Counted from the stretch's first letter, positions 1-10,642 are shown. The stretch is DNA of 41,920 nt from Symbiodinium natans (GCA_905221605.1 CAJNDS010000647.1:57501-99420); one strand, 5' to 3'. Notes: a model not told the origin generated them from the sequence alone. Made by a program: numbers and translations.

Positions 1-3000
1 GAGACGGCAAGACACCGGCGCCAACATGGCTGCTGGTTTCGCTGAGCAACATGTTCTTTGGATATGCAGGTCGGCCCGCCAACAGCCGTAACTTTAAGAT
101 ACAAGCAAACCTCACAGAGGCCGGCCCTAATTGCCAGGCTTCTCCATGGTTCTGCCCACACTGTGGCCATATTTGCGGCAGCTGGGAGCTTCAACGCACT
201 ATCTGGCAGCTGCAATTGCCGCCTATGGGGTTGGCGAGGGCCTAGGAGGACAACATCCGCCGAGATCAGCCACCCTCATCTAGCTTCATGCTGTCTGAAA
301 TCTTGAGCTGTTCTGTGGCCAGTGGACAAGTCCAACTTTGCAGGATGGACGAGTGGCCAGGTCTACAACCGCTTCCCTGAACATCCCAAGACGCTTCTTC
401 TGCTCGGGATGACCCTGGGCTTGTTGGGTGCGATCTGCTATGCTCCGTGGCAGCCTCTTTATTTTCTCAACGGATATTGGGACTAACAACTCTTTGCACG
501 ACCTCAAGAGCAGTCATCTTATCAGCAAGGTCTTGGCACCAGTTTTTGCCTCTGCAGCGCCAGTAGTGGTTGTCTTGGCACGCTTCGCGTCTGGCTTCGA
601 CACGGGCACGCGGCAGGCCAATGCTTTTCAGCACATGCACACCCCGCAGAGGACCAGATAAACAAAAGAAGCATGGAGAGAGGCAGAGAGCGAGGATTTT
701 GCATGTGGCAGACCATCGAGCAGACGCTTATCGTCCATGTCATTCCTGCGCAACATCAAACCTCATGCTCTTCCAGACTTTCCAGCTGTGCAACGACAGG
801 CGCGGCTTCAGCTGAGGGAGAGTGCGAATCAATCCCTTCCCCCAACAGAGATCCCCTAGAACTATAGTGGGGTTCCCCTTGGGTTGTTCAGGCGCCATGC
901 TGGGACCAACTCTGGGGGCTCCTCTTCAAGCTGTTCACTTCTGGTTCTGCGGCCTGCTTCTCGATGGAAACAACGGCCCTGGAGCTGCCCTGGTGCTGGC
1001 AACCGGGCGGCAAGTGGCTTCTGGGACTGTTTTCTGCGTTTTTTTTTGTGCCAATATGTGTCACTTCGATGTTCAAGGGTTCAGCAGAAGCGCAGCATAG
1101 CGCAGCTTTTTCTTGCGATGAGGTTTGCAGCATGAACATCGCGATGACCCTGTGCTGCTTCCATGTGGAGCCAGGCCGCGTCCCCCTCATGCTTAGCAAG
1201 AGCCAGTGAGTTGCGCGTTCCGAGGCACAACGTGCATGACCGTCGCAGAAGACGCAGAAGAGAAGAGCTCGTTGGAGCCGACAAAGGCAGCCTTGCCGAA
1301 CAGACTTGCAGTGCTGGCAACTCGGCAGACGATGTTCAGGGCTCTTGTGCTGGACCACTGGAGGCTCTCGAATTGTCTGAATGCAGCCAAGGTTTGCTAC
1401 ATGATTTTCTTTGGCATCAGTCTTAACATGTCCAGTATTGAGACGATGACGCCGCTGTTGGCCCAAAGGCCCCCTACAGGGACTCGGATCACGTCTGAGT
1501 CTGAAAAGGTCAAGTGGGCGAAAACTTCGGGATCTCCACGAGCTGGATTAGTTGGTTGTTCTTCTTGTGATTGGCCATGCTATGTGGGTGATGTCTGCTT
1601 ACTTGTGACATGCCTTGACAACCCCAATGTTGACAACAGTGATGTTTCCAGCAGTCAGTTTGTGCAACGTACGTAGAGAGCAGCTGGCAGATGCAAATGT
1701 GCTTGGCATTTGGCGCAGGCTTTACGGATGGGGCCCTTGCCAGAACCCATCTGAGTGCCCCTTCGAGGCGTGAGAAAGCATCTTTGTGGTGCTCGATTGA
1801 TCTGCGCGTGTCATGATGTGTTGGCGTGACAGGTGTCCCAGACATACGTGAATTTGCTCCTCACCGGGGGTGGCGTGCTCAGTTTGGCCCGTCCCCAAGC
1901 CTCTCTTTCCTTGGACAGCCGGGGGTGCCTGAGTTGAATAGGACCGGTAGGATGAACTCTGAAGGTTCGAGGCCTGTTGATGTCCTTCGGCTTGGGGCGA
2001 CTGGCCTTTGGCAGAGAACTGATCATCATCGGCCTGAGCCAAACCGTTCTGGTGCCCTGGCGTTGCAAGTTTGCAGAAAGCTGAACAGGTTACATTGTAC
2101 CAGTGCGCTCCTTAAAGCATTCATGTACATTTATGTCCTCCCGGTGCCAGCGTTGAGCCGTGACGGCGAAATGCTGACAGCAATGGGTCGTCAAGCTTTG
2201 CTAGCACATTGGGCACAGGAATTAGGCTGATGAGCCCTCTCCAAACTTCGGTGTTTTCTTGAGCGCCGTTATGGGTTCTTTTAGTTGCGTGCTTGTGTAC
2301 GCCACCTCGACTTGGCACAGACACCGCAGACCACCAGCGGCATCCATCGGCATTAGCATCGCCACGTAGACGTGATAGCACCAAGAGTGGCAAACCACTA
2401 CGTGCATATTAATGCACATTAGCCAGGAGCCCCCAATCCCCTATTCAATCCCGCAATGTATGAGCCCAGGTGCTCGTGAATTTGGGTAATGTGGACATCG
2501 GCGGCGTCCTGCCTGCACAACGATTCGTGGTCGACTTTCTGCTCAGCGCCCAGATCTCAGTGCATTCGGGCAGGGCTGTGTGAGGTTAGGTAGGGCAGAG
2601 AGTTAAAGTTATGTCAATGTGGATGTTTCGGGTTTTCTCACGGTAGAGACCGAAAAGCAAGGCCTTTGTTGGAGGTCTTCCTCGGGGACCCACAGTCACG
2701 CTGCTGTCGCAGATCATCGGCCCAAATTCCAAAGCCGCCCCTCAGCGCGTTGTTGTCAGGCATTGTCGCGTCATGTTCTTGGTTTCCAAAATGTTTCCTC
2801 GAAGGCATACATGGGCGTGCTTTCTGCCGTTGGTGCCATTCCTCGTGTTCTAGGACCTTTTGTGTTCGTCGAGCCCTGGCAGACTGGCAGGAGGTTAGAG
2901 TTCAAGGTGATGGAGCCCGCAACGTCCACAACCATTGGAGAGGGTCCCTGCCCCCACAGCCAAGCCACGCCCTTGCTGAGGAACTGCTAGACCTCCCTCA

Positions 3001-3317
3001 ACCGCTCGGCCGCGCCAGCTTCCGGCATGTCTATGAGGCGGGCGTGGCACGCCGAGTGACCAACCATCTCCTGATCCCTCAGCTCCTTCAGCCAGAAGCC
3101 TAAGCATGCGCATTTTCGACGATCCTGAGCCTTGGCAGGGTTTGGTTCCACGGACTTGGCTGTTATATGGCAGCCAAGCTGAGGCATAGCTGCACATCAG
3201 CCGATGTAGCAAAGATAATTCGCGAGAGGAGTGGCTCAGAGATGCAGCTGCTGGCGCACTTAGGCAATCTACTTCTTCATTCTTCTATGTGTTCAGATTG
3301 TCAGGCGCCGTTTTTAA
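1..3317 (+). CDS. Major facilitator superfamily transporter, MFSD8/CLN7-like (5' end missing, multi-exon)
   Basis: Membrane transporter of the major facilitator fold; the substrate cannot be told. Exons that join in frame are 1-69, 138-245, 344-441, 530-616, 724-799, 892-about 1010, about 1258-1468, 1719-1767, 1833-1886, 1965-about 2051, 2675-2736, 2805-2878, 3139-3183 and 3264-3317 (TAA). Joins across introns restore typical family stretches: GFSMVLPTLWPYL (first helix), LARFASGFDTGTRQ (helix 4 region), GAMLGPTLG (helix 5), IETMTPLLAQRLYGW (helix 7 end), QTYVNLLLTGGGVLSL (helix 8), AYMGVLSAVGAIPRVLGPF (helix 11) and a last helix AIYFFILLCVQIVRRRF before the stop. The wording of helix 1 (LPTLWPYL, compare SLWPYL in MFSD8) suggests the MFSD8-like branch. 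Of eleven resolved donors nine are GC, one GA (246) and one GT (70). The links at about 1010-1258 and 2051-2675 are unresolved and should hold one small exon each. The first methionine lies outside the window. Confidence 0.85.
2052..2674 (+). other. Unresolved part of the transporter gene (intron plus a missing helix-10 exon)
   Basis: About 620 bases lie between the helix-9 exon and the exon that begins at 2675. The reading phase (0 going in, 1 coming out) requires at least one exon here, and a tenth membrane helix is expected. A block at about 2118-2200 reads AFMYIYVLPVPALSRDGEML and is a weak candidate. I could not fix its borders. Confidence 0.4.
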
Positions 3318-5800
3318 CTTGCACCTTTGGAGAGCTTGCTTGAAGTTTGCGAGCATCGTTGAGCTGCGTTGGGAGGCCTGACTCGAAACGGCACCCAGCT
3401 TCTGCAGCAAAGCATCCTCCTGGCCTGCTGTCGCAGCCGCTGATGAGGCATCGTTAGCTTGGAGACCACGGTGCAGGGGCCGCAGTGTCCCGGCTATGTC
3501 CGCGCCATTCTGCGTCCCACAGAGGAGCGCCAACCTGTCCACTGCCAACGCAAAAGTTATTGCGAGCAAGTCCTAGAACAGCGGGAGAAGGCTATGGAGG
3601 ACAACATGATCCTGGCACAGAAGAATGTCGGGATTGATAGGCCCAACTCGGAGAATTCCACTACGAAGTCGTCCGGCCAACGTCCCTCAATATGGCAAGT
3701 TGTTTCTCCTGGCCTCGAGCGCGAGCCAAATGACATCCACTCCGGACGAGATGGGCCCTTTCGAGGGTAACGCGGGCTGGGAGTCCGATGTGCCGTGGAG
3801 GTGGTGGTGGACTCTCCTGCTTCCAGGTGATGGTGGACTCTGACCAGGGGCTCCAAGAGGAGCCGCCCGAGATACTCGTAGTGCATGCCAGACTCAGTGC
3901 ACTGACGGCAGCACAAAAAGTCTTTCAGAGGTTCCCGAAGCCCAAAGCTGCCGGCCATGAGCTAGAAGAAGACAGGTACTCGTTAGACCGGTTTTCCTAG
4001 GAACCCTTGTGGAGCACTTTGGCGCTTCATGCCGTGCTCTGCCAGACTTGTTATGCAAAGGCTCATAGCGGCTAGTCGCAACTTACGGTCGATTTGTCAA
4101 GGTTTGGATGGCGGTGCCCTGGAAGTCAAGTCCATCAAGCGCGAGAACATTCAGACTTTGAACAAGGTCTGACCCGTCAGATGACCCACGTGATGTTTGC
4201 TTGGAAGTACCATGCTTGACAGTTCGGATCAGGTCGATCGCGAAGCGTGCAAGGCAGAAGAGGGCAGGATTGTTCAATTCAATTTGGGCTTGGGGATGTG
4301 GCCATCTTGTCTGGAAAGAATAGCTCCTCAGCTTGTCTCAGAGTTAAGCAATAGACAACCTCTGCCATGACCTGCGCAGGCTTGGGCCAAAGCCGAGAAG
4401 ATGCACAAGGAAGCAAGGCTCCACGCGGCAGTGACCAGGGTGTGGGTGCGCTCTGGGCCTTGCTGTGGGCCTTCGGCGCAGAAGCAAAGGAAAGTCCGGA
4501 TGCAGTCCGGATGCAATTGTCGTAAGAGGCCACCAGGTTCCAGGCAGATGAACCCGGGCCCCCCCCCTTCAGTAGCTGCCATGCGGTACCATGTGGTATC
4601 ATACCGACCTGGAAGGGACAGGCGAGAGCAGCAGGAGGCTGGGCATATCAGCCGTTCAATCTCAAGGGGCTCTCTTTCTTAGCTTGGGCGGATAATGGAG
4701 TCCTTCACCATGCACGTTGTTTGGTGGTGTTTATGCACTCCTAACTGCTCCGCGAAGCGAAGCGTTTCACATCCATCCTTGACATGTGAGGGTCTTGTAA
4801 CTAGCCTAGCTGTGGCAAAAAGGACTTTGTAGAATTCATGATGCAATACCCGGAATACCCCGAGCTGAATCTCAGCATTTCAATCTGTCCACACCCAAAG
4901 TTAACGTCCGTCTTACTGCTACGACAGAGATGGTCATCCAGGAGGTCCAGAAGTACCGCAACGTTGTCGAGGTGCGTTCGGGCTGCTCGGGGGAGCGCGA
5001 CCAGTGCTGTGTAAGCGGTTGCAGGCAGCATGGAACTCCATCCTACATTTGCCTTTGAAACCTGCATAAAGCTGCTCCTGAGACAACTCTTGTGTTTCGG
5101 GATGGGTTGCTGGCAGGCGAAGCTTTCCAAGCTCACGCTGACAGACAAAGCCAAGGCGTTCCTGTGAAACCGTCGAGTATGTCTTGGTATGGGTGAAAGA
5201 ACGTACTTCCGGGCAACGGGCACGAGAGAGGGCCTAACAATTCAGCGGAATCTGTCAATGGCGCTTCCTTGAACGTGTATCCCGGGTCTGGTTTAAGTTC
5301 GTGTCCATGCGCTCGAGTCGGGCGATTGCTGTTTCGGGCTTAGGGACGTGCAGGGTTTGTAGAGCTTGCAAGGAATGTTTAGAGATGTTGGGGGCTATGG
5401 GTTTAAGGAGTTTCTGCACCTGTCGGTGGTTGCTTTTTGCCCTGTCACCTCAGAGAGCTCCGGGTTGACAAGAAGCCTCGATCCGGCAACAAGCGCAGTT
5501 TTCAGGGCTCGCGGAGTCGCAGGTCTATCCTGTAAGGTGATGAAATATTGTGGGTGGTTCAGCGACGTGCAGAGGGACATGTCCTTGGCGCGACTGTAGT
5601 CTGAAATAGTGCAGTCGACGTGCAACACCAAGCCCTGAACTTTTCACGCCTAGGTCCTAGGTCTCCTCTAATCCGATAAGCCCTGCAATTTCATTAGCCA
5701 CAAGAGCTGAGAACAAGAGCCTTACTCTGAAGCTTTCCCAGCATGCAGGATCTGCTCCGGACCCTGGGTCCAGAGCAAGCGCTCAGTGTGTGGACCTTGG
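3285..5800 (-). CDS. Multi-exon gene of unknown function on the minus strand, converging on the transporter
   Basis: Several blocks on the minus strand read as protein and have splice-like borders. In order of transcription: about 5790-5725 (ERLLWTQGPEQILHAGKAS); 5529-5449, exactly 27 codons between ttacag|g and gag|gtga (DRPATPRALKTALVAGSRLL...); 5061-4917 (VSKANVGWSSMLPATAYTAL, then LLDLLDDHLCRS) after atgcag|g and before gtaaga; about 4600-4279 with VMAEVVYCLTLRQAEELFF after gcag|g at 4371; about 4250-4083 (LVQSLNVLALDGLDFQGTA); 3958-3557, with open frames such as LGRLLLEPLVRVHHHLE; and about 3480-3285 ending with a TAG (LLQKLGAVSSQASQRSSTML). The phases of the first two fixed exons agree. 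No domain was recognised. The weakest point is the link between 4917 and 4371, where the phases do not fit without another exon. The opposite strand gives poorer frames here except for the transporter tail. Confidence 0.5.
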
Positions 5801-6228
5801 GTTTGGGCTTGAGGGCTCGGGCTTAGGGTAATCAAAGAGGATGTGTTGGCATGTTTTGGCATGTGCTCGTAGCTTTGCAGGCTGACTAAGAGCTCAGGTC
5901 CTAGATCGGTGTGAAGGCCCAAGTGCTCAGACCTGAGATTCGGCTCAGACGCGATTTGAAAGACATCAGACCTTGATCGCAGGGTTCTGCACCGAGGTCA
6001 CAAACGTCAGTGGGTTTGTGATCACGCAGGCGTGGCATGTGCGGAAGCCCGTCAGCCCGTCCAAACAGGATCACGCCTTCGCCTCCAGAATTTCCAGAAG
6101 CCCCAGAAGCCTCTCCCTGAAACTTTGCAGGTCTCTAGCTTGTCTTTTCTTCGTCAATGCCGAACCCTCCTCTCCTGAAGCCTCCTAAGCCACCTGGGCT
6201 GCCTTTTGAAACCCTTCTGAGCCGCTGC
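5800..6228. other. No supportable gene
   Basis: Short open frames exist on both strands, but none has convincing protein character or paired splice borders. It contains G-rich GGGCTTAGGG-like intron wording around 5813-5828. Confidence 0.4.
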
Positions 6229-6229
6229 A

Positions 6230-6402
6230 GGCCAAGCTTCTTCTCGGGCAGGACTCCGATTCCGAGGGCGACGGCGGCGACGGCGGCGACGGTGAGTCGC
6301 AGGCGAAGAAGGCGAAGCGCCCTCGAAGCTTCAGAGTTGGAGTTTTGGTTGAGGGTCCTCAGTCTTTCAAGCCGTCAGGGTTCTGAGCGAATCCAGGCGC
6401 GG
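6230..6402 (+). CDS. Exon-like block with an acidic run followed by a basic patch
   Basis: After a good acceptor (ctgcag|g at 6229/6230) the frame reads AKLLLGQDSDSEGDGGDGGD and then a lysine-rich AKKAKRPRSFRVGV, and stops at about 6400. An acidic stretch followed by a basic cluster is common in nuclear proteins, and the basic cluster could be a nuclear localisation signal. A GTGAGT inside the block (6291) could be a donor that ends the exon early. The GGC GAC repeats make the acidic run partly a microsatellite. No family was recognised. Confidence 0.4.
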
Positions 6403-6748
6403 ACCGAGTGAGCGTTGCTCATGATCACATGCCCAGTGGCAGGGTCCGGACCTTAGCTTGCGGCCATCGTGTCGATGGTCATAGGCTCAGCCGCAATCGT
6501 CACGAATGATCAGGTGGTTGTTCGAGCGTTGCTCACGCTAAGCTGCTTCCGGCGGTTGGATGGACTGAGCGGCAGCCATTCCCGCTGGAAAATTTGGACT
6601 CTGTGTGAGCTCCTGGTCACATCGCAGTGCTTTGGTGAGGCTTCGTGATGTTCCATCTGTCACATGCATGAATCACGCCCACATTGATGAAAGGACATGA
6701 AGAGAAAACCTAGTGCTTTGAGCTCTGCCGCTGTCATTCTGGTCACCC

Positions 6749-7177
6749 TTGGACCGCGAACTGCACATTTTTGGCCCAAGCAACTCTGGGCATTTGCTGC
6801 CGCAGCACTTCAGGCACTTGCCGCATCTTCGCATTTGCTCGGGGGCGTTCAAAGGCCCAGTACTGTTCAGCACCACTGCCTCCAAAACAGGCCTTGTCGC
6901 CAACAACTTCACAGAGGCCGGCGATGCATGTCTGGTTCGGGTTACGTGCTTCCTAAAATCCGAGGGCTTGGGAACCTTGGGAAGCCTTAGTGCCGAGGCC
7001 GTGGCCTCCATACATCCATCAGACATGACATCCCAGCTTCAGAACATCTCTCAGGCCCGTGAGTTGCTCTTCAATCGATGGGTACTCATTTTGCTGGCCC
7101 TGCCATCTGCAGCTGATGCAGGCTCTCTTCATGATCCAGCTCCCTCCCCACAGCTACCTCTGCCCATCCCCAAGTAG
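6749..7177 (+). CDS. Hypothetical exon(s), 142-residue open frame
   Basis: The frame reads HIFGPSNSGHLLPQHF near the start, GPVLFSTTASKTGLVANNFT in the middle and LSAEAVASIHPSDMTSQLQN later. The composition is balanced and the middle part reads like a folded protein. The last 40 residues, with a hydrophobic stretch and prolines, may be read-through into an intron. The opposite strand has an open frame with a CGKCLKCCGSKC cysteine cluster over the same bases (6673-7026), so the strand is not certain. Function unknown. Confidence 0.4.
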   Translation: MDRELHIFGPSNSGHLLPQHFRHLPHLRICSGAFKGPVLFSTTASKTGLVANNFTEAGDACLVRVTCFLKSEGLGTLGSLSAEAVASIHPSDMTSQLQNISQARELLFNRWVLILLALPSAADAGSLHDPAPSPQLPLPIPK

Positions 7178-7226
7178 ACACAAGCTCGATGGAGAGTCGT
7201 GTTACGATCTTCGCCCCGCAGCCACC

Positions 7227-7520
7227 ATGACAGTGTTCCATCTCCAAGGCCTGAACCGAGATAGCGATAGTGATCCTGATAGTCCTGGGCTTAGATCTGC
7301 GTCATCGCTTGCAAGACTCGACGCTGTGCTTGACCGTTTGCGGACCATTGGCCCTCTTGGGCCCTGCCTGCTCTCATACAGCGACGCTGAGTTGACGATG
7401 ATAGTGATCGTGATAGACGGCGCCCCAGACTGTTGTACAGCCGAAGGCGTGAAGTTTTCCTGCGCAGTCCTGAGCAGTTCCATCCACTCGTTGTACCCGT
7501 ACCGAGGCGATAGGGATTAA
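7227..7520 (+). CDS. Hypothetical acidic exon
   Basis: An ATG at 7227 opens a frame reading MTVFHLQGLNRDSDSDPDSP, then a leucine/arginine helix-like stretch (LARLDAVLDRLRTIGPLGP). After about 7395 a second frame (DDDSDRDRRRPRLLYSRRRE) looks better, so an intron border or a frame change is likely near 7390. Both strands have similar acidic/basic wording because of GATAGTGATCGTGAT-type repeats. No family was recognised. Confidence 0.3.
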   Translation: MTVFHLQGLNRDSDSDPDSPGLRSASSLARLDAVLDRLRTIGPLGPCLLSYSDAELTMIVIVIDGAPDCCTAEGVKFSCAVLSSSIHSLYPYRGDRD

Positions 7521-8280
7521 ATCCCTTCGCTACCACGGACAGGGCCCTAGAGTCGTGCACATTCGCAAGGTTTCACAGATCGCTATGCTTGGGCTGGAGA
7601 TGCTCCCTTCTGCTCCCTTCCACCTAGGACAGCTCTTTCGTTATGGACGGCACGTTGATCGGTGAACATGGTGAAACCATGTGAAACCAAGGCGACGCCA
7701 AGGTCAACCCAGCCGGCTCCGTCGGCTTGCCAAGGTGGGAATGGATTGTGGAGTGTATTGGAATATGTTGGAGTCCTATGCCGGTTAGCTTGGAGGTGGT
7801 GCTCTTAGTGTTCTGTTTTTCAGGCCATGGAGATGTCAGGCCCCCTTTGCACTTGCTGTCCCTTGCTGGCGCCCTGAGTCGCGCGTACTTTTGCAGATAA
7901 AGTTTGGGCTTTGGGTGTTTCAAAGCAGGTTCAGTCACTTCGGGGAGTGCTTGAGAGGACTCGCCGACGCAGCCCTTGCATCCAAGCCTTGCAGGCCTAG
8001 GCCAGGTGCGACTCGACACGGGTTCTATTGGTGTGCGTACGACTTGTCAATAGCACGAAGCTGGGTTGATGGTCGTAGTTGTCGTTGTCGTGGAACTGCT
8101 AAGTTGAATGAAGCATGCATGTCAAGAATACTGCTCTTGTTTTTTGGAACAACGCCGTGCGAGACTAAAGCCTCAAACCCCAAGAACCCTAAACCCGAGT
8201 CGCTGCCTCTTCGGTGCGCGTACATCTGTGAGGACATGTTTTGCTGTTTTGCTTCTGGGTGTGCTGGGTTTTGGGCTGAG
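7521..8280. other. No supportable gene
   Basis: Long open frames cross this stretch on both strands, but they join unrelated wording and continue into the microsatellite that follows, so I do not treat them as coding. A CCCTAAACCC motif typical of introns in this window sits at about 8186. Confidence 0.4.
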
Positions 8281-8392
8281 TTGTGTCTGTGTGTCTGTGT
8301 GTCTGTGCCTCTCTGTCTCTGTGTCTCTGTGTCTCTGCGTCTCTGTGTCTCTGTGTCTGTGTGTCTGTGTGTCTGTCACTGTGTGTGTCTGA
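8281..8392. repeat. TG/TC-rich microsatellite (TGTCTGTG / TCTCTGTG units)
   Basis: About 110 bases made almost only of CTGTGTGTCTGTG and CTCTGTGTCTCTG units. It keeps several frames open on both strands (runs of Cys-Val-Ser or Thr-Asp-Thr-His), which are artefacts of the repeat. Confidence 0.9.
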
Positions 8393-8429
8393 AGTGCTCT
8401 GCAAGACGTGTGCGCCTGACCAGGCGGAT

Positions 8430-8649
8430 GTCTGTCAGCTTGAATGCCGCCCTATCAAGACTTCACGGCATCTTGGAGGTGGGGAGTTTTAGCGGGGCGG
8501 AGAGTGGAGAGCCAAGGGCACTGGAGAGGAGTCACCGATCACCGCAGGCAAGTCGTACCATGTCGGATCGCTGCTTGCAGGCCCTGCCAAAGGGAAACCG
8601 CCGAGCGGCCATAGAAGGCAGCATTTTCTTGCTGGAGATGGCGTTATAG
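8430..8649 (+). CDS. Hypothetical exon after the microsatellite
   Basis: An ATG at 8430 gives a frame reading MSVSLNAALSRLHGILEVGS and later MSDRCLQALPKGNRRAAIEG (ATG at 8560) up to a TAG at 8647. The end of the block has the more convincing protein wording. Either ATG could begin a protein, or the block could be an internal exon. No family was recognised. Confidence 0.3.
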
Positions 8650-9010
8650 GGCTGAAGTTCTCCAACCCGTTAGTTATGGGGTCTTTTTTGCTTCCTCTGC
8701 TTGATCCCCTTCCTGCTTAAACAACGTGCGATTCTCAGCAGCCGGTACTCTCATCCTCTCAGGATCGGAACACCAATTCTATCAGTCCGAGTCAGTCCTA
8801 TCGATGGTTCCTCATTCTGGATTCTTGCAGGTTGGTAGCATTGTTAACTGCAAGTAACATCCGGATCATGCACAGGCAGGGTCACTCAAAGTAACAAAAT
8901 CTTGCTTGAGAGGTTTAAGGGGTTTTTTGGGGTTTCATACTGTAGACATTGCCCTGTGATGAATCGGATCTGCCTCAGGGGCTGTTTCAGTGAAGTCTCC
9001 GCAGTTACAG

Positions 9011-9160
9011 GTCTGTCCAAGCAGCTCCGTCACGAGCTGATCAAATTCATGGAGGCTGCTCGGGCACATCCAAAACTCCGTGTTGGCATACTTCCGCACC
9101 GTGCCGAGTCTGTCGTTCGTTTTATGGTTGCCCGTATTGGGGGGGCGTCTTCAGACTCGT
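9011..9160 (+). CDS. Hypothetical helical exon
   Basis: After ttacag|g (9010/9011) the frame reads GLSKQLRHELIKFMEAARAH and then LRVGILPHRAESVVRFMVAR. It has clear amphipathic helix character and no low-complexity sequence. The donor is not fixed; the frame stays open to a TGA at 9166. The following exon-like block at 9165-9344 is in another frame, so an intron border must lie between them. Function unknown. Confidence 0.55.
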
Positions 9161-9164
9161 TTGC

Positions 9165-9344
9165 ATGATTATCTCATCCGCGTCACCAGAGAAGAACGCA
9201 AACAAGCTGACCCAAGCCTTGTTGGTGTCCACCACTACCACATGCGAACTGCAGGCTCGGCGACTTCACGTGTGCTTGGAGCTGAGCATCAAATGCAACA
9301 GTCAAGCCGTTCCTGGCACCCTCTTAGACTCCCTTGGACCCTGA
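9165..9344 (+). CDS. Hypothetical exon, 59-residue open frame
   Basis: The frame reads KLTQALLVSTTTTCELQARR, then LHVCLELSIKCNSQAVPGTL, and ends with TGA. A splice-like core runs from ctgcag|g (about 9254) to a GC donor near 9306. The wording is typical of real protein. It stops just before a 25-base C tract. Function unknown. Confidence 0.5.
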   Translation: MIISSASPEKNANKLTQALLVSTTTTCELQARRLHVCLELSIKCNSQAVPGTLLDSLGP

Positions 9345-9354
9345 ACCCCCTTCT

Positions 9355-9379
9355 CCCCCCCCCCCCCCCCCCCCCCCCC
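9355..9379. repeat. Poly-C tract (25 C)
   Basis: An uninterrupted run of C on the plus strand, 110 bases upstream of a long G-rich run. The length may be uncertain in any assembly. Confidence 0.9.
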
Positions 9380-9486
9380 AGCACACCCTTTCCGACCCGA
9401 GGCAGTGCAGCGCCACAGCCCAGAAGAAGGGCGCTGAGCCCAGTAAGCTATTGGGGCTCCACGTTCTTGTCGTTTTTCTTTTTTTT

Positions 9487-9510
9487 GGGAGGGGGGGGGG
9501 GGGCGGGGGG
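9487..9510. repeat. Poly-G tract
   Basis: A G run interrupted by one A and one C. It could base-pair with the poly-C tract upstream to form a long hairpin around the 9380-9486 sequence. Confidence 0.9.
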
Positions 9511-9610
9511 TTCTTATCCAATCCAGAACCTATGCTTTCGGGAAAGAGAACCACTGAGGACCGCCCGTTTAAGCTTGCTTTCTTTCTGAGTGATGGTGTC
9601 GGGCCCAGGT

Positions 9611-10170
9611 CCAGATGGTCAAGCCCCTGGCAAGGATGCCAGGTCGGGCTGGAAAAAAAGCGGTGTCTCTTAAGGTACTAGGGAAGAAAGGACTGGAGCA
9701 TCACGGTGATTGCTGTGAGAGCTTTTGGGGTGTCCTCGTTCTTGCGAATGTCGACTGCGAGAAGGCTCGGTTTGGACATTCAAGACGCCTTCTGCCCAGT
9801 ACCACAGGGCGTCTCGGCTGCCAGCAATGACCAGAAAATTTCGACAAGCTCGCGTCGACGAAGGTTAAAACACGACAGTAGGACTAGAAGTGTTGGCAAG
9901 CCCGCACCGGCCGGCAAGCCGCCGGCAGCCAGCTTTTTTCAAGAAGTCAGCTCTGCTGACCCAAGCATCCATCTTTTCTGGAGCCGCGCAGCTTCTAGCT
10001 CTGTTCAACGGGCCTGGCATCCTCAGGCACGTTGCCAGATCGGTGGAGTCCTGGTCCGCTCCAGCAGCGTCCGGTGCCGCGCACAGGCATCGGTGACCAT
10101 GCTCCTTGAGCCTTATATCATGAACATCTTCGTTCTCGCTGAGCCCCCGAAACCCAGCGCATGCGGCTAG
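9611..10170 (+). CDS. Exon cluster of unknown function
   Basis: Three overlapping open frames each hold a stretch of good protein wording, so at least two introns must be present. First comes VQMVKPLARMPGRAGKKAVS after cag|g at about 9611. Next is a frame reading RMSTARRLGLDIQDAFCPVP, followed by a basic SSRRRRLKHDSRTRSVGKPA. A third frame reads ALLTQASIFSGAAQLLALFN at about 9945-10060. Which parts are joined cannot be told. No family was recognised. Confidence 0.4.
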
Positions 10171-10369
10171 GCGGAAGCCTTGCTACAGCGGCTGCATGCG
10201 GCGCTGTCCGAGGTACCGGAGCAACTGGAGCAAAGGCGCAAAGTTTATTTGCGGCAATTTCGGGGCTGTAAAGGTGTTGGATTGTAGCCCAGCCCGCTCC
10301 CAAGTTTTTCATGTCGTGATTTAGCATCCAGCCATTCGAGTAATCGAATAGCTGCCAGCAGCGGGTACA

Positions 10370-10642
10370 GTGTTCAATGGAAGTTTCCGTCAAGCTGCAT
10401 CGAAGTTATTGCAACGACAGGCTCATGGCTTGGATTTCTTGCTCACTGCCATGTTTGGCAGGCTGCCAGCAGCAGCGGCTGCGCTTTCACTGCAGAGCTG
10501 CACCGTCAGTTTCGTGGCCACTCGGGCAGAAGGTTGTGAACAAAAGCAGCTTGAGTATGCCATCGGTCTGAGTCTTGCAGACTCTGAGTCGTTGTGCAAC
10601 AAAGAAGGTGGTGCTGGATGCGCGCCGGTGGATTGGCCGTAG
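10370..10642 (+). CDS. Hypothetical exon, 90-residue open frame
   Basis: The frame reads AHGLDFLLTAMFGRLPAAAA, then LQSCTVSFVATRAEGCEQKQ and LEYAIGLSLADSESLCNKEG. The composition is like a folded, mildly hydrophobic protein. A second frame directly downstream (about 10605-10690) reads VVLDARRWIGRSLESPTLYS and LAETLTWR, and is probably the next exon. The proline- and threonine-rich sequence after 10700 is likely intron. Confidence 0.55.
   Translation: MFNGSFRQAASKLLQRQAHGLDFLLTAMFGRLPAAAAALSLQSCTVSFVATRAEGCEQKQLEYAIGLSLADSESLCNKEGGAGCAPVDWP

Noticed and set aside
888-1466. 192-residue open frame on the minus strand
   Set aside because: It lies opposite transporter exons that join in frame, so it is a shadow of the plus-strand gene.
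7891-8649. 252-residue plus-strand frame, the second longest in the window
   Set aside because: It stays open because of the TG/TC microsatellite in its middle, and its two halves have unrelated wording.
9324-9589. Pro-, Gly- and Ser-rich frames through the C and G tracts
   Set aside because: They are kept open by homopolymers and have no splice borders.
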